A stretch of 64,000 nt of DNA from Kordiimonas lipolytica (lineage in GTDB: Bacteria; Pseudomonadota; Alphaproteobacteria; Sphingomonadales; Kordiimonadaceae): assembly GCF_001550065.1 (NCBI RefSeq), contig NZ_LRUB01000030.1, positions 1 to 64,000 of the forward strand, given 5' to 3'. Positions 44,624-53,996 of this stretch are shown here, piece after piece. Position numbers and translations under genes: made by a program. The stretch's first letter is position 1, and the number at the start of each line of letters is the position of its first letter. The notes under the pieces are model-generated. The model did no database searches, was not told the origin of the DNA, and saw nothing but the letters and a program-made list of their open reading frames with translations.

Positions 44624-45277
44624 ATGGCCAATATAGATTTCGCGGCGCTCTTATGTTCGCGTCTTTGCCATGATCTGGTGAGCCCCGTTGGCGCAATCAA
44701 TAACGGATTGGAAGTCTTGCAGGACGAGCAAGAAGCTTCGATGAGGGAAGCCGTTCTTGACTTGATTGAAAAGTCGACACATCAGACAAGCAACAAACTC
44801 CAGTTCTTTCGCCTTGCATTTGGTGCGGCAGGTGGTTTTTCGGCCCAGCTGGATGTGCGGGAATGTGAAAAGGCCATGCGGTCTTTCCTTTCTGGCAGCC
44901 GAGTGGAGCTGGACTGGCAGATTGATTTGACAAGTGCGCCAAAGAGCCTGGTGAAAATCCTTCTGAATGTCGGCTTGGTAGTATCAGAATCCCTGATCCG
45001 GGGCGGCAAGCTGAGGATATCGACACAGCGTTCGGGCGACGAGGTCACGGTTCTTGTTGTAGGAGAAGGTCAACGCGTCATCCTCCAGAAGCCCGTCAGG
45101 GATGCGATGGAGGGCGTTTTGGCGGAAGAAGACTTGGATCCGCGCGCCGCGCCAGCATTCCTTGCTCATTCGGTTGCAAAGGAAACTGGAGGCAAGATTG
45201 TGGTTGAAGCGCTCGGGGAAACCAATATCGTGGTTAAAGCGACCTGTGTACTGCCTGCAAAAACGGGCGGAGAATAG
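44624..45277 (+). CDS. chpT: Histidine phosphotransferase ChpT
   Basis: From ATG 44624 (GCGGAGG upstream) the 217-residue product shows the DHp-like helix with the phospho-His in LCSRLCHDLVSPVGAINNG (His16) and a degenerate ATPase-like domain without nucleotide motifs, as in Caulobacter ChpT. It relays phosphate from CckA to CtrA and CpdR. It lies 150 bases upstream of cheA, and ctrA is at the far end of the same gene group. An in-frame opening from 44501 is ignored. Confidence 0.9.
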   Translation: MANIDFAALLCSRLCHDLVSPVGAINNGLEVLQDEQEASMREAVLDLIEKSTHQTSNKLQFFRLAFGAAGGFSAQLDVRECEKAMRSFLSGSRVELDWQIDLTSAPKSLVKILLNVGLVVSESLIRGGKLRISTQRSGDEVTVLVVGEGQRVILQKPVRDAMEGVLAEEDLDPRAAPAFLAHSVAKETGGKIVVEALGETNIVVKATCVLPAKTGGE

Positions 45278-45427
45278 AGAAAGTTTTACACGTTCTTAAC
45301 TCTTTTTGGCCATGGTGCAAGATACGGGATTATGGGCACGTTCGTTCTGCGAACAGCCCAAGTTGAGGCCAGTCGAGGCCGTCTGTGGAGTTCATAGGCA
45401 GAAATACCAGGCACCTCTCCAGGGAAT

Positions 45428-48400
45428 ATGGAAATGGATGATCTATTAAACGAATTTCTTACTGAAACTGCAGAAAGCATCGACGTTGTTGACGTCGAAT
45501 TGGTTAAGCTGGAGCAGGACCCCAACAATAAAGAGGTGTTGGATAACATTTTTCGCCTTGTTCACACCATTAAGGGGACATGTGGGTTCCTTGGTCTGCC
45601 GCGGCTTGAATCTGTTGCTCACTCTTCCGAAAACGTTCTGGGCAAGTTCCGTGACGGCGAGTTGGAGGTGTCCGAGCATGCAGTGACGGTTATTCTGGAA
45701 AGTCTGGACCGCATTAAAGAAATTCTGGCCGGCCTTGAAGCCACGGAGGAAGAACCCGAAGGCGACGACAGTGAATTGATAGGTAGGCTTGATGCTATTG
45801 CTGAAGGGGCTGTTGCTGAACCTGACCCTGAGCCTGATACGGTGGAAGGCGAAATCGTAGATCCGGGCCTTGGTAGGACCCTGAAGCCAGGGGAAGTTTC
45901 CCTGGAAGAGCTTGAGGCAGCATTTGCGAACGCGCCAGGGCCAGAAGATGAAGCTGACGAGGAACCTGCCGCAGCACAGCCTGCTAGTAGCGGAAGTGGG
46001 GCTCTGTTTGATCGTATCGGTGGCGAAGACGCATTGGCTGTAGCCGCGCATCTGATTTCCCAGCGCCTTGAGACAGACGAAAAACTTTCGAAATTTTTTG
46101 CGGGCACCACAGTAGACCAACGTAAGATGCGCTTTATGGGGCTTATGCTGGCGCTCTTTAAAGATGACATAGATGCAGCGGATAATGTTGGGCGACAACT
46201 CGTAACTGTTAACGGTTTTGCTGATGCAAACTTTGACCAGCTGCTGACATTGGTTAAGGCTGTGCTTGAGGAATGCCAGGTCGACGGCGATACATGCGAT
46301 GAAGCCGTCATGACCTTTGAGCTGGTTCGCGAAGCTGTCGTTACTGCTTCCAAGGCAATCGCCAAGGCTGAAACCAATAAGGCAGGGACCTCTCAAAGTG
46401 CCCAGCAGCAAGCGGCAGGACGCGAGCAGAAGAAGGTTTCCCAGTCAATCAGGGTAAGCGTTGACCTGCTTGAAGACCTGATGAATATGGTTTCCGAACT
46501 GGTGCTAACCCGGAACCAGTTGTTGCAAATCACACGCAATATGGACAATTCGGAGCTTGGCGTTCCCCTCCAGCGGTTGAGCCAGTGTACGACAGAACTG
46601 CAAGAAAACGTGATGAAGACGCGGATGCAGCCCATTGGCAATGCCTGGGCGAAACTGCCGCGTATCGTAAGGGATCTGACCGTCGAACTGGACAAGAAAA
46701 TTGATCTCGACATGAGGGGTGCAGACACAGAGCTGGACCGACAGGTTCTTGAGTTGATTAAGGACCCGCTGACGCACATGGTGCGGAACTCAGCAGATCA
46801 TGGGATTGAAACACCCGCAGAGCGTATGGCCGTAGGGAAACCGGAAAACGGCACGATCATCCTGAATGCCTATCATGAGGGTGGTCACATCATCATTGAA
46901 ATCAAGGATGATGGCCGCGGTATTTCCGCAGCCAAGCTCAGCAAAAAGATTTTGGAAAAGGGCTTGGCGACGCAGGCTGAGCTTGAGGATATGTCTGATG
47001 CCCAAATCCAGAAGTTCATCTTCCATCCGGGCTTCTCGACAGCAGAGAAGATCACCAGCGTTTCCGGTCGGGGCGTCGGGATGGACGTTGTGCGGTCAAA
47101 CATTGAGAAGATTGGCGGCACTATTGATATGAACTCGGTGGAAGGCAAAGGCAGTACCTTCCAGATCAAGATTCCGCTGACGCTGGCGATCGTTGCGGGC
47201 CTTATCGTCAAGGCCGAAGAAGAACGGTATGCGATACCTCAAATCAGCGTGCTGGAACTTGTTCGAGCCTCTCAGAATTCTGAACACAAAATCGAAACCA
47301 TCAAGGATACACCTGTTCTGCGCCTGCGGAACCGGTTATTGCCTCTGGTTTACCTTAATGAAATCCTTGGCTTCATGACACGCGACGAGATTGATGCGCG
47401 CGAAAATGTTGATGATTTCATCGTTGTTACGCAGGTTGGTGCTTTCACCTTCGGGATCGTGGTGGACCAAGTATTCGATACCGAAGAAATCGTGGTCAAA
47501 CCTGTTGCGCCAATTTTGAAGGATCTGGAAATCTATTCGGGTAACACCATCCTGGGCGACGGTAGCGTTATTATGATCCTGGATCCTAACGGTATTGCAT
47601 CGCTTGCTAACTCCGGTGTCGGGGATCATGAGCGCGAAGAAGCTGAGGCGGAGGATCTTGTGAAACGGTCCGTTGGCAATGACAAGGAGAGCATGCTTGT
47701 CTTCAGGGCTGGCAGCAAAAATCAGAAAGCCGTCCCTCTGGCTCTGGTCGCGCGACTTGAAGAAGTTGATGTCGATACCATCGAGCTTTCTGATGGTAAG
47801 CACATGGTCCAGTACCGTGGTGCGTTGATGCCTTTGATCATGGCTCACCCAGATATGAAATTCCGGGAAGAAGGCAGACAGCCGGTGCTCGTGTTCTCGG
47901 ATCGGGAATACACAATGGGCCTCGCTGTTGATGAAATTCTCGATATTGTTGAGGAAGAGCTCACCATCAAGTTGGCGTCTGATAAGCCAGGTGTTGTGGG
48001 ATCGGCTATCATTAGCGGCAAGGCATCTGAGGTTGTGGATGTCTCCTACTATCTCGGACTTGCTTTTGCTGATTGGCTCAAGAGCCGCGACCTTTCGGAT
48101 GATGTTGCCCCATCTTCGGGCGCCAGGGTGCTTTTGATCGATGACAGCGATTTCTTCCGCAATATGCTTCGCCCCGTGCTTACTGTGGCCGGCTACCGGG
48201 TAAGGGCGGTATCAAGCGCTGCAGCAGCACTGGCGCTGATGGAAGACGGGGAGATGTTCGATCTGATCGTTTCCGATATCGAAATGCCAGACATGAACGG
48301 ATTTGAGTTTGCGAAAGAGGTCAAGAAGGACACTCGTTGGGCAGATACGGCCATGGTTGCCCTGTCTTCACTTGCGACTGAACGTGACATCAATCGTGGG

Positions 48401-48499
48401 CATGAGGCTGGATTTGACGATTATATCGCCAAGTTCGACAAGGAGACGCTGCTGCGTAGCCTGGCACAACAGCTTAAGATTAAAGGAGATGCAGCATGA
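45428..48499 (+). CDS. cheA: Chemotaxis kinase CheA with globin-like insert and C-terminal receiver
   Basis: The 1023-residue protein has, in order: an Hpt domain with His46 (LVHTIKGTCGFLG); an acidic linker; a globin-like domain at about 193-305 in place of the usual P2; the P3 dimerisation helices (from about 342, VSVDLLEDLMNMVSELVLTR); an HATPase with N-box HMVRNSADHGIE and G-boxes DDGRGIS and GRGVGMDVV; two CheW-like regions (about 590-740 and 755-885); and a C-terminal receiver with phospho-Asp950 (VSDIEMPDMNGFE). The receiver may drain phosphate or receive a second signal. cheW overlaps its stop codon by 4 bases. The domain at 193-305 is unusual. Confidence 0.95.
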   Translation: MEMDDLLNEFLTETAESIDVVDVELVKLEQDPNNKEVLDNIFRLVHTIKGTCGFLGLPRLESVAHSSENVLGKFRDGELEVSEHAVTVILESLDRIKEILAGLEATEEEPEGDDSELIGRLDAIAEGAVAEPDPEPDTVEGEIVDPGLGRTLKPGEVSLEELEAAFANAPGPEDEADEEPAAAQPASSGSGALFDRIGGEDALAVAAHLISQRLETDEKLSKFFAGTTVDQRKMRFMGLMLALFKDDIDAADNVGRQLVTVNGFADANFDQLLTLVKAVLEECQVDGDTCDEAVMTFELVREAVVTASKAIAKAETNKAGTSQSAQQQAAGREQKKVSQSIRVSVDLLEDLMNMVSELVLTRNQLLQITRNMDNSELGVPLQRLSQCTTELQENVMKTRMQPIGNAWAKLPRIVRDLTVELDKKIDLDMRGADTELDRQVLELIKDPLTHMVRNSADHGIETPAERMAVGKPENGTIILNAYHEGGHIIIEIKDDGRGISAAKLSKKILEKGLATQAELEDMSDAQIQKFIFHPGFSTAEKITSVSGRGVGMDVVRSNIEKIGGTIDMNSVEGKGSTFQIKIPLTLAIVAGLIVKAEEERYAIPQISVLELVRASQNSEHKIETIKDTPVLRLRNRLLPLVYLNEILGFMTRDEIDARENVDDFIVVTQVGAFTFGIVVDQVFDTEEIVVKPVAPILKDLEIYSGNTILGDGSVIMILDPNGIASLANSGVGDHEREEAEAEDLVKRSVGNDKESMLVFRAGSKNQKAVPLALVARLEEVDVDTIELSDGKHMVQYRGALMPLIMAHPDMKFREEGRQPVLVFSDREYTMGLAVDEILDIVEEELTIKLASDKPGVVGSAIISGKASEVVDVSYYLGLAFADWLKSRDLSDDVAPSSGARVLLIDDSDFFRNMLRPVLTVAGYRVRAVSSAAAALALMEDGEMFDLIVSDIEMPDMNGFEFAKEVKKDTRWADTAMVALSSLATERDINRGHEAGFDDYIAKFDKETLLRSLAQQLKIKGDAA
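46004..46345 (+). other. Truncated-hemoglobin-like domain inside CheA
   Basis: CheA residues 193-305 follow the pattern of group I truncated hemoglobins: the start LFDRIGGEDAL matches LYDNIGGxxAI, then LETDEKLSKFFAGTTVDQRK matches the E-helix entry, then GRQLVTVNGFADANFD and the H-helix region LVREAVV. The proximal His position (in the GR..HA.L segment) is Val or Asn, the distal helix has Met in place of His, and the usual Tyr is absent. The only His is His208, near the start. By eye it is a globin fold that has lost heme binding. Confidence 0.68.
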
Positions 48500-48981
48500 G
48501 CGACCTTGTTGTGAGAGATGATCTGAGCGTTGTTGCGACAGGCAGCCAGGATTTTGTAACAGTTCGTCTTGCCGGTCAGACGCTGGGGATTCCGGTGCTC
48601 GGTGTTCATGATGTTCTTAACCCACAAAAGATCACGAAGATTCCTCTGTCGCCGGAATGGGTGTCGGGTGTATTGAACTTGCGCGGCAAGATTGTGACAG
48701 CCATCGACCTTCGACAGCGTTTGGGGTTGCCTCCGCTGGAAGCTGGGAAACAGAGCATGTCCGTGGTTGTGGAGCACAATGAAGAGCCCTATAGCCTGCA
48801 GATTGACAGCGTTGGTGAGGTTCTCTCGCTCGACGATCAGGACTTTGAGAGAAATCCAGTGACCCTTGACCCTCGTTGGCGGGAAGTTAGTCGCGGAATC
48901 TATCGCCTGGAGAACGAACTGTTGCCGATTCTTGATGTAGATAAACTTCTACGCTTTGAAAGTAGCAACAAAGCTGCGTAA
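48496..48981 (+). CDS. cheW: Chemotaxis coupling protein CheW
   Basis: The 161-residue protein is a single CheW domain (FVTVRLAGQTLGIPVLGVHD, then GVLNLRGKIVTAIDLRQRLG). It bridges receptors and CheA. ATG 48496 overlaps the cheA stop. No chemoreceptor gene is in this window. Confidence 0.95.
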   Translation: MSDLVVRDDLSVVATGSQDFVTVRLAGQTLGIPVLGVHDVLNPQKITKIPLSPEWVSGVLNLRGKIVTAIDLRQRLGLPPLEAGKQSMSVVVEHNEEPYSLQIDSVGEVLSLDDQDFERNPVTLDPRWREVSRGIYRLENELLPILDVDKLLRFESSNKAA

Positions 48982-49041
48982 ATATATAAAAATACCGAAA
49001 CACTTGTCACCAATAGGGGTGGAGTTGGGAGACATTCGCAA

Positions 49042-49407
49042 ATGAAACTATGTCTTGTCGTCGATGATTCAAAGGTGATCCGAAAGGTCGCCCGGCGCAT
49101 CCTTGAGGAATTGAACTTTGACATCGAAGAGGCGGTCGATGGTCAGGACGCCTTGGATGCCTGCGACCGAAATATGCCTGACGTGGTGCTGCTGGACTGG
49201 AACATGCCTGTAATGGATGGCCTGGAGTTCCTGAAAGCCATTCGGTCGCGACAAGGCGTCGATCAGCCGATTGTGGTTTTTTGCACGACTGAAAATGACA
49301 TGGCCCACATTCGTACCGCGATTGAGGCAGGTGCCAACGAATATATCATGAAGCCTTTCGACAGAGAAATCATTGAAGCGAAATTCACGCAAGTCGGCTT
49401 AATGTAA
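49042..49407 (+). CDS. cheY: Chemotaxis response regulator CheY
   Basis: The 121-residue stand-alone receiver carries the acidic pair VVDDSK, the phospho-Asp in VVLLDWNMPVMDGLEFL, the conserved Thr in FCTTEND and Lys in YIMKPFD. It would bind the flagellar switch when phosphorylated by CheA. It lies 60 bases after cheW, with GGAGTTGGGAGAC in front. Confidence 0.95.
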   Translation: MKLCLVVDDSKVIRKVARRILEELNFDIEEAVDGQDALDACDRNMPDVVLLDWNMPVMDGLEFLKAIRSRQGVDQPIVVFCTTENDMAHIRTAIEAGANEYIMKPFDREIIEAKFTQVGLM

Positions 49408-49421
49408 TTGAGGAATAACGG

Positions 49422-50708
49422 GTGAGCTCAGCTGCCTCCAAAACTACCAATACTGCCTCTCAGAAGGGTGGTCCTTACCGGGTAATGGTCGTTGATGACA
49501 GCGCCATCATTCGTGGTTTTCTGTGCCGTTACCTCTCTGAAGATCCAGATATCGAAGTGGTCACTACAGCGAATAACGGGGTCGTGGCGCTCCGGCAATT
49601 GGCTGCCAACGATATTGAAGTTGTGGTTCTGGATATAGAAATGCCTGAAATGGATGGGTTGACAGCCCTTCCGAAAATGATCGAAATGGTTCCTGATATT
49701 CAGGTCGTTATGGCTTCTACGTTGACCCGTAAGAATGCGGAAGTCAGTTTGCGTTCCTTGCAGATGGGCGCTGTTGACTATGTGCCTAAGCCAGAAACAG
49801 CGCGGTCTGTTAACGCCAACATCGATTTCAGAAGAGAACTGGTCGACAAGGTAAAGGCCTGGGCATCCCGGCGGCGTAAGAAGCGCGGCGAAGAGTTGCC
49901 TCATTCGGATAATAGCGCAGGTCCCGGCAGCAGAGTTGCTTCGGCTTCGGGGCATGCTGCCAGGGTGGTCTCGCCAAGAGCCTCCAGCGCGCCGGCCGGG
50001 TTCGTTACGGCTCGTCGACCGGCAGCTCCTGTCAGCGTAGCATCCGCTCGTCCTGCCGCTGCCGTAGACCCAATCAAGGATGTGCCGCACCAGAAGGACA
50101 TCAAACTTCGAACAGGTTCTTTCCGACGGCCAAAAATCTTGGTTATCGGGTCTTCAACCGGTGGCCCGCAGGCGTTGATGAAGTTCTTTTCGGGCTTCAA
50201 GAGAGCGCCAAACGTACCTGTGTTGATTACGCAGCATATGCCGTCAACTTTTACGGCAATTCTTGCAGAGCACTTGGGGCAGGCCACGGGGTGGCCATCG
50301 CAAGAAGGCAGAGATGGCATGCCGATCCGGCCTGGCGAGATTTACGTTGCGCCAGGAGGAAAGCATATGGAGGTTGTTGATGACGAGGGGGTGATGAAAA
50401 TTCGCCTTACCGATGAGCCACCGGAGAATTTCTGTCGGCCCGCCGTTGACCCTTTGTTCAGAAGCGTGGCTTCATATTATGGCGAAAATGTTCTGGCAGT
50501 GATTTTGACAGGTATGGGGCATGATGGCCTCAAGGGTTCCCGTGAATTGACGCGACATGGCGCGACTGTCCTGGCTCAGGACGAAGCGACAAGCGTTGTC
50601 TGGGGAATGCCTGGCGCAGTTGCGACAGCGGGCCTTTGTACTGAAGTGCTTCCGGTGCTGGAGTTGGGAGCAGCAACAGCTACGCGTTTGCAAGGAGGAG
50701 TCGGTTGA
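49422..50708 (+). CDS. cheB: Chemotaxis protein-glutamate methylesterase CheB
   Basis: The 428-residue protein starts at GTG 49422. An N-terminal receiver (VMVVDDSAIIRG, phospho-Asp in VVLDIEMPEMDGLTAL) is followed by a linker and a methylesterase domain with catalytic Ser in IGSSTGGPQAL, His in ITQHMPSTFT and Asp in TGMGHDGL. It removes methyl groups from receptors and so resets signalling. Its stop overlaps the cheR start. Confidence 0.95.
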   Translation: MSSAASKTTNTASQKGGPYRVMVVDDSAIIRGFLCRYLSEDPDIEVVTTANNGVVALRQLAANDIEVVVLDIEMPEMDGLTALPKMIEMVPDIQVVMASTLTRKNAEVSLRSLQMGAVDYVPKPETARSVNANIDFRRELVDKVKAWASRRRKKRGEELPHSDNSAGPGSRVASASGHAARVVSPRASSAPAGFVTARRPAAPVSVASARPAAAVDPIKDVPHQKDIKLRTGSFRRPKILVIGSSTGGPQALMKFFSGFKRAPNVPVLITQHMPSTFTAILAEHLGQATGWPSQEGRDGMPIRPGEIYVAPGGKHMEVVDDEGVMKIRLTDEPPENFCRPAVDPLFRSVASYYGENVLAVILTGMGHDGLKGSRELTRHGATVLAQDEATSVVWGMPGAVATAGLCTEVLPVLELGAATATRLQGGVG

Positions 50709-51547
50709 AAACTGAAGATTTTGAATTCCTTGCAGGACTATTGAAAGAGCGTTCCGGCTTGATGCTGACGCCAGACAAGGTCTATTTGCTGGAAAGCCGG
50801 TTAACGCCGCTGGCGCGCAAGCGTGGTTTGGACACGTTGGACGCTTTGGTACAGAAGCTGCGTCTTAGCCGTGAAGAGGCTCTGTGCGTTGAAGTCACTG
50901 AAGCGATGACAACCAACGAGTCATTTTTCTTCCGGGACAATACACCTTTCGATCTTTTCAAAAATCATGTTTTGCCAGCCATGGAAAAATCGCGTGGGAC
51001 CCAGAAGCGTCTCAGAATATGGTGTGCTGCAGCGTCGACCGGGCAGGAACCTTACTCGCTGGCAATTCTTCTGCGCGAAAATTGGATTAAGTGGCAGAAT
51101 TGGAAGATCGAGATTGTCGGCACGGACATCTGTACTCAGGTGCTGGATAAAGCCAAAGCCGGTACATACAGTCAGTTTGAAGTGCAGCGTGGTCTGCCGA
51201 TCCAGATGCTGATCAAGTATTTTACCCAGGAAGGCGATACCTGGAAGCTAAACAGTGATATTCGCAATATGGTTACTTTCCGGCCGTTCAACCTGTTGAA
51301 CAATTTCGTCGGACTGGGGTCATTTGATGTGATCTATTGTCGGAATGTTTTGATCTATTTTGACCAGGCAACCAAGAAACAGGTTCTGGAACGCATGCGC
51401 AAGGTACTGGCGGATGACGGAACCCTCTTCCTTGGAGCGGCAGAGACAGTCCTGGGGATCACTGATTCATTCCGGCCGGTTCGCGGGCAGCGCGGTATGT
51501 ATGTTCCAAGCGATGGTTCGGCCGAAAAACTCATGGGGCTGGGCTAG
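50705..51547 (+). CDS. cheR: Chemotaxis receptor methyltransferase CheR
   Basis: The 280-residue protein starts at TTG 50705, overlapping the cheB stop. It has the N-terminal helical domain and the SAM-dependent domain with VTTNESFFFRD-type TEAMTTNESFFFRD, WCAAASTGQEPYSLA and VIYCRNVLIYFD. It methylates chemoreceptor glutamates. A terminator follows. Confidence 0.95.
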   Translation: MKTEDFEFLAGLLKERSGLMLTPDKVYLLESRLTPLARKRGLDTLDALVQKLRLSREEALCVEVTEAMTTNESFFFRDNTPFDLFKNHVLPAMEKSRGTQKRLRIWCAAASTGQEPYSLAILLRENWIKWQNWKIEIVGTDICTQVLDKAKAGTYSQFEVQRGLPIQMLIKYFTQEGDTWKLNSDIRNMVTFRPFNLLNNFVGLGSFDVIYCRNVLIYFDQATKKQVLERMRKVLADDGTLFLGAAETVLGITDSFRPVRGQRGMYVPSDGSAEKLMGLG

Positions 51548-51555
51548 GCCAAAAT

Positions 51556-51582
51556 AAAAGGCGGCATTCGAGGCCGCCTTTT
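51556..51582. terminator. Bidirectional rho-independent terminator between cheR and ctrA
   Basis: AAAAGGCGGC and GCCGCCTTTT form a 10-bp stem around a 7-base loop with T-runs on both strands. Confidence 0.93.
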
Positions 51583-51607
51583 GTCATTTATGTTCAGAGG
51601 GTTGCGC

Positions 51608-52309
51608 CTAGCTCGCCGCAGCTTCTGCCTCTTCAGAAGGGTTTCGCAGCACGTACCCGCGTCCCCAGACCGTTTCAATGTAGTTCTCACCGTCTGAAGC
51701 AGCCGCGAGCTTCTTACGCAACTTGCAGATAAAGACGTCAATGATCTTCAATTCTGGCTCGTCTATCCCGCCATAAAGGTGGTTGAGGAACATTTCTTTG
51801 GTCAGCGTGCTTCCCTTCCTTAGGGACAGCAGCTCAAGCATGGCGTACTCTTTGCCGGTCAGGTGGACGCGCTGGTTGTCCACTTCCACAGTTTTTGTGT
51901 CGAGGTTGACGGCGAGCTTCCCTGTCTTGATTACGGACTGGGAATGGCCTTTGGACCGACGGACAATCGCATGAATACGTGCCACCATTTCTTCTTTGTG
52001 GAAGGGTTTGGTCATATAATCGTCAGCGCCGAACCCGAGTCCCTTCACCTTGTTTTCCATTTCAGTAAGGCCAGAAAGGATCAGGATGGGCGTGTTGACC
52101 TTGGCGGTCCGAAGTTTTTTCAAGACGTCATAGCCATGCATGTCGGGCAAATTCAGATCCAGGAGGATGATGTCGTAGTCATACAGCTTTCCAAGGTCCA
52201 GGCCTTCTTCGCCCAAGTCAGTGCTGTATACATTAAACCCCTCCGAATTCAGCATCAGCTCGATGCTGCGGGTCATTGTTGGGTCATCTTCGATCAGAAG
52301 AACGCGCAT
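51608..52309 (-). CDS. ctrA: Cell-cycle response regulator CtrA
   Basis: The 233-residue OmpR-type regulator has receiver start [20 protein letters not shown], phospho-Asp51 ([12 protein letters not shown]) and a winged-helix domain with [20 protein letters not shown] and [18 protein letters not shown] [13 protein letters not shown]. CtrA controls cell-cycle and flagellar genes. The C-terminus is AEAAAS, not the terminal AlaAla pair that promotes proteolysis of Caulobacter CtrA. TTAA half-sites lie upstream. Confidence 0.97.
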   Translation of the reverse strand: MRVLLIEDDPTMTRSIELMLNSEGFNVYSTDLGEEGLDLGKLYDYDIILLDLNLPDMHGYDVLKKLRTAKVNTPILILSGLTEMENKVKGLGFGADDYMTKPFHKEEMVARIHAIVRRSKGHSQSVIKTGKLAVNLDTKTVEVDNQRVHLTGKEYAMLELLSLRKGSTLTKEMFLNHLYGGIDEPELKIIDVFICKLRKKLAAASDGENYIETVWGRGYVLRNPSEEAEAAAS

Positions 52310-52443
52310 ATTTTTTCCCCGTGGATTATTGAGGAATAGCGGTTGCCTGAACCCTCATATCCCCCAGAAATTCTTCCTGTTGAAACACTCCGGGAACCCA
52401 AAAATACGGCGACCCCATTCCCGGATGACGTATGTTTCTATGG

Positions 52444-52464
52444 TTAATGTTAACGAAGGTTAAC
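52444..52464. promoter_or_regulatory. CtrA-like binding sites in the ctrA/fliI intergenic region
   Basis: TTAA occurs at 52444, 52450 and 52460. The last two form TTAA-N6-TTAAC, close to the known TTAA-N7-TTAAC CtrA box, and GTTAACGAA is repeated directly at a 10-base step (52449 and 52459). The rest of this 332-base gap shows no gene; a weak TTGACT lies at about 52503. Confidence 0.58.
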
Positions 52465-52641
52465 GAATTGTCCAAGAAAAATCGCAACGGTGGGAAAGGG
52501 GTTTGACTAGTCTGTCGTGGGCTTTTACCAATCTTTAAAGTGATTGCGGCATGATGGGCGCCGACGACAGAGAGAATTGCTGCGGGCCAGGGGTGGTCCA
52601 GCTATTAGGCTTTTATAGCGGTTCGGGTTTTATGAGGGACA

Positions 52642-53988
52642 ATGCGCAGCCTTATTCAGGAAATTGAGCGAGTTCAAACCGAGCGTCGATATGGACGGGT
52701 TACTGGCGTCCGTGGACTTTTGGTTGAATTGGCCGGGATTGGCCAACATATCTCGATCGGGTCACGCCTGGAGGTGGAGACCCGCGGCTATCGAAAGGTT
52801 CCGGTTGAAGTTGTCGGCTTTCGTCATGAAACTGCGCTTGCTATGCCTTTCGATGCACTTGAAGGGGTAGGGGTTGGTTGCCGGGCTGTTCTGACCCAAA
52901 GTGAACCGGTCGTCTTCCCGTCTAATGCGTGGCTTGGCCGCGTGGTGAATGCCCTTGGTGAACCAATAGACGGGAAAGGCCCCATTCAACATGGAACGCG
53001 TCCAAGGCTGCTTAGGGCAAGCCCCCCCCCAGCTCATAGTCGGCAGCGCGTCGGCGGAAAGGTCGATGTGGGTGTCAGGGCGCTGAACACCTTTATCACC
53101 TGCTGCAAAGGACAGCGCCTTGGTATCTTTGCAGGCTCTGGTGTGGGCAAATCCGTCCTGCTCTCAATGGTCGCTCGTCATTCATCTGCAGACGTTAGTG
53201 TCATCGGCTTGATCGGTGAGCGGGGCCGCGAGGTTCAGGAATTTATTGAAGATGACCTGGGTGAAGACGGCTTGGCCAAGTCTGTTGTTGTGGTTGCCAC
53301 ATCAGACGAGTCGGCCCTTATGCGCCGGCAGGCAGCGCATCTGACAATGACACTCGCTGAGTATTTTAGGGATGGTGGCGCGGAAGTAATGTGCATGATG
53401 GATAGCGTCACCCGTTTTGCCATGGCACAGCGTGAAATCGGCCTCGCAGGTGGCGAGCCTCCGACCAGCAAGGGCTATACGCCAACAGTTTTCACCGAAC
53501 TGCCAAAGTTGCTGGAGCGGGCTGGGCCGGGGCCAAGAGGTTCTGGGAATGTGACAGGAATCTTTTCCGTGTTGGTGGAGGGCGACGATCATAATGAACC
53601 CGTTGCTGACGCTGTCCGCGGTATTCTTGATGGCCATATTATCATGGAACGCGCCATCGCTGAACGTGGCAGGTTTCCAGCGATTAATGTGTTGAAATCA
53701 ATCTCCCGGACGATGCCGCGCTGTAATTCTGACGATGAAAACCTGATTGTCAGGGAAGCGAAAAAATTCATGTCGACCTACGCTGATATGGAAGAGATGA
53801 TCCGACTTGGCGCTTACCGACGCGGCAGCAACCCGGATGTGGATGCTGCCATTGGATACCATGATGCGTTTGAGGAATTCCTTGGCCAATGGAAAGACGA
53901 CAAAACGCCCCTTGCAGAGGGTTATCTTCAGCTGAAAAAAATTCTGGAAACGGGTCCGGCCCAATTGAATTTGTCTGGCGCGGCATAA
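52642..53988 (+). CDS. fliI: Flagellar export ATPase FliI
   Basis: The 448-residue protein resembles the F1 beta subunit. Walker A is [14 protein letters not shown] and Walker B is [13 protein letters not shown], with the export-type [20 protein letters not shown] and [19 protein letters not shown]. It powers secretion of flagellar parts. A run of nine C lies inside the gene at 53022. fliJ follows 8 bases later. Confidence 0.95.
   Translation: MRSLIQEIERVQTERRYGRVTGVRGLLVELAGIGQHISIGSRLEVETRGYRKVPVEVVGFRHETALAMPFDALEGVGVGCRAVLTQSEPVVFPSNAWLGRVVNALGEPIDGKGPIQHGTRPRLLRASPPPAHSRQRVGGKVDVGVRALNTFITCCKGQRLGIFAGSGVGKSVLLSMVARHSSADVSVIGLIGERGREVQEFIEDDLGEDGLAKSVVVVATSDESALMRRQAAHLTMTLAEYFRDGGAEVMCMMDSVTRFAMAQREIGLAGGEPPTSKGYTPTVFTELPKLLERAGPGPRGSGNVTGIFSVLVEGDDHNEPVADAVRGILDGHIIMERAIAERGRFPAINVLKSISRTMPRCNSDDENLIVREAKKFMSTYADMEEMIRLGAYRRGSNPDVDAAIGYHDAFEEFLGQWKDDKTPLAEGYLQLKKILETGPAQLNLSGAA
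53022..53030 (+). repeat. Homopolymer C9 tract inside fliI
   Basis: Nine consecutive C residues encode part of ASPPPA, a conserved stretch of FliI, here spelled with CCC-CCC-CCA codons. A length change by one or two bases would shift the frame after about residue 130 and abolish export. Confidence 0.9.
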
Positions 53989-53996
53989 GGTAGCTC

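Noticed and set aside
46004..46345. An oxygen- or NO-sensing heme domain in CheA
   Set aside because: The fold pattern fits, but the proximal histidine is not present, so heme binding is unlikely.
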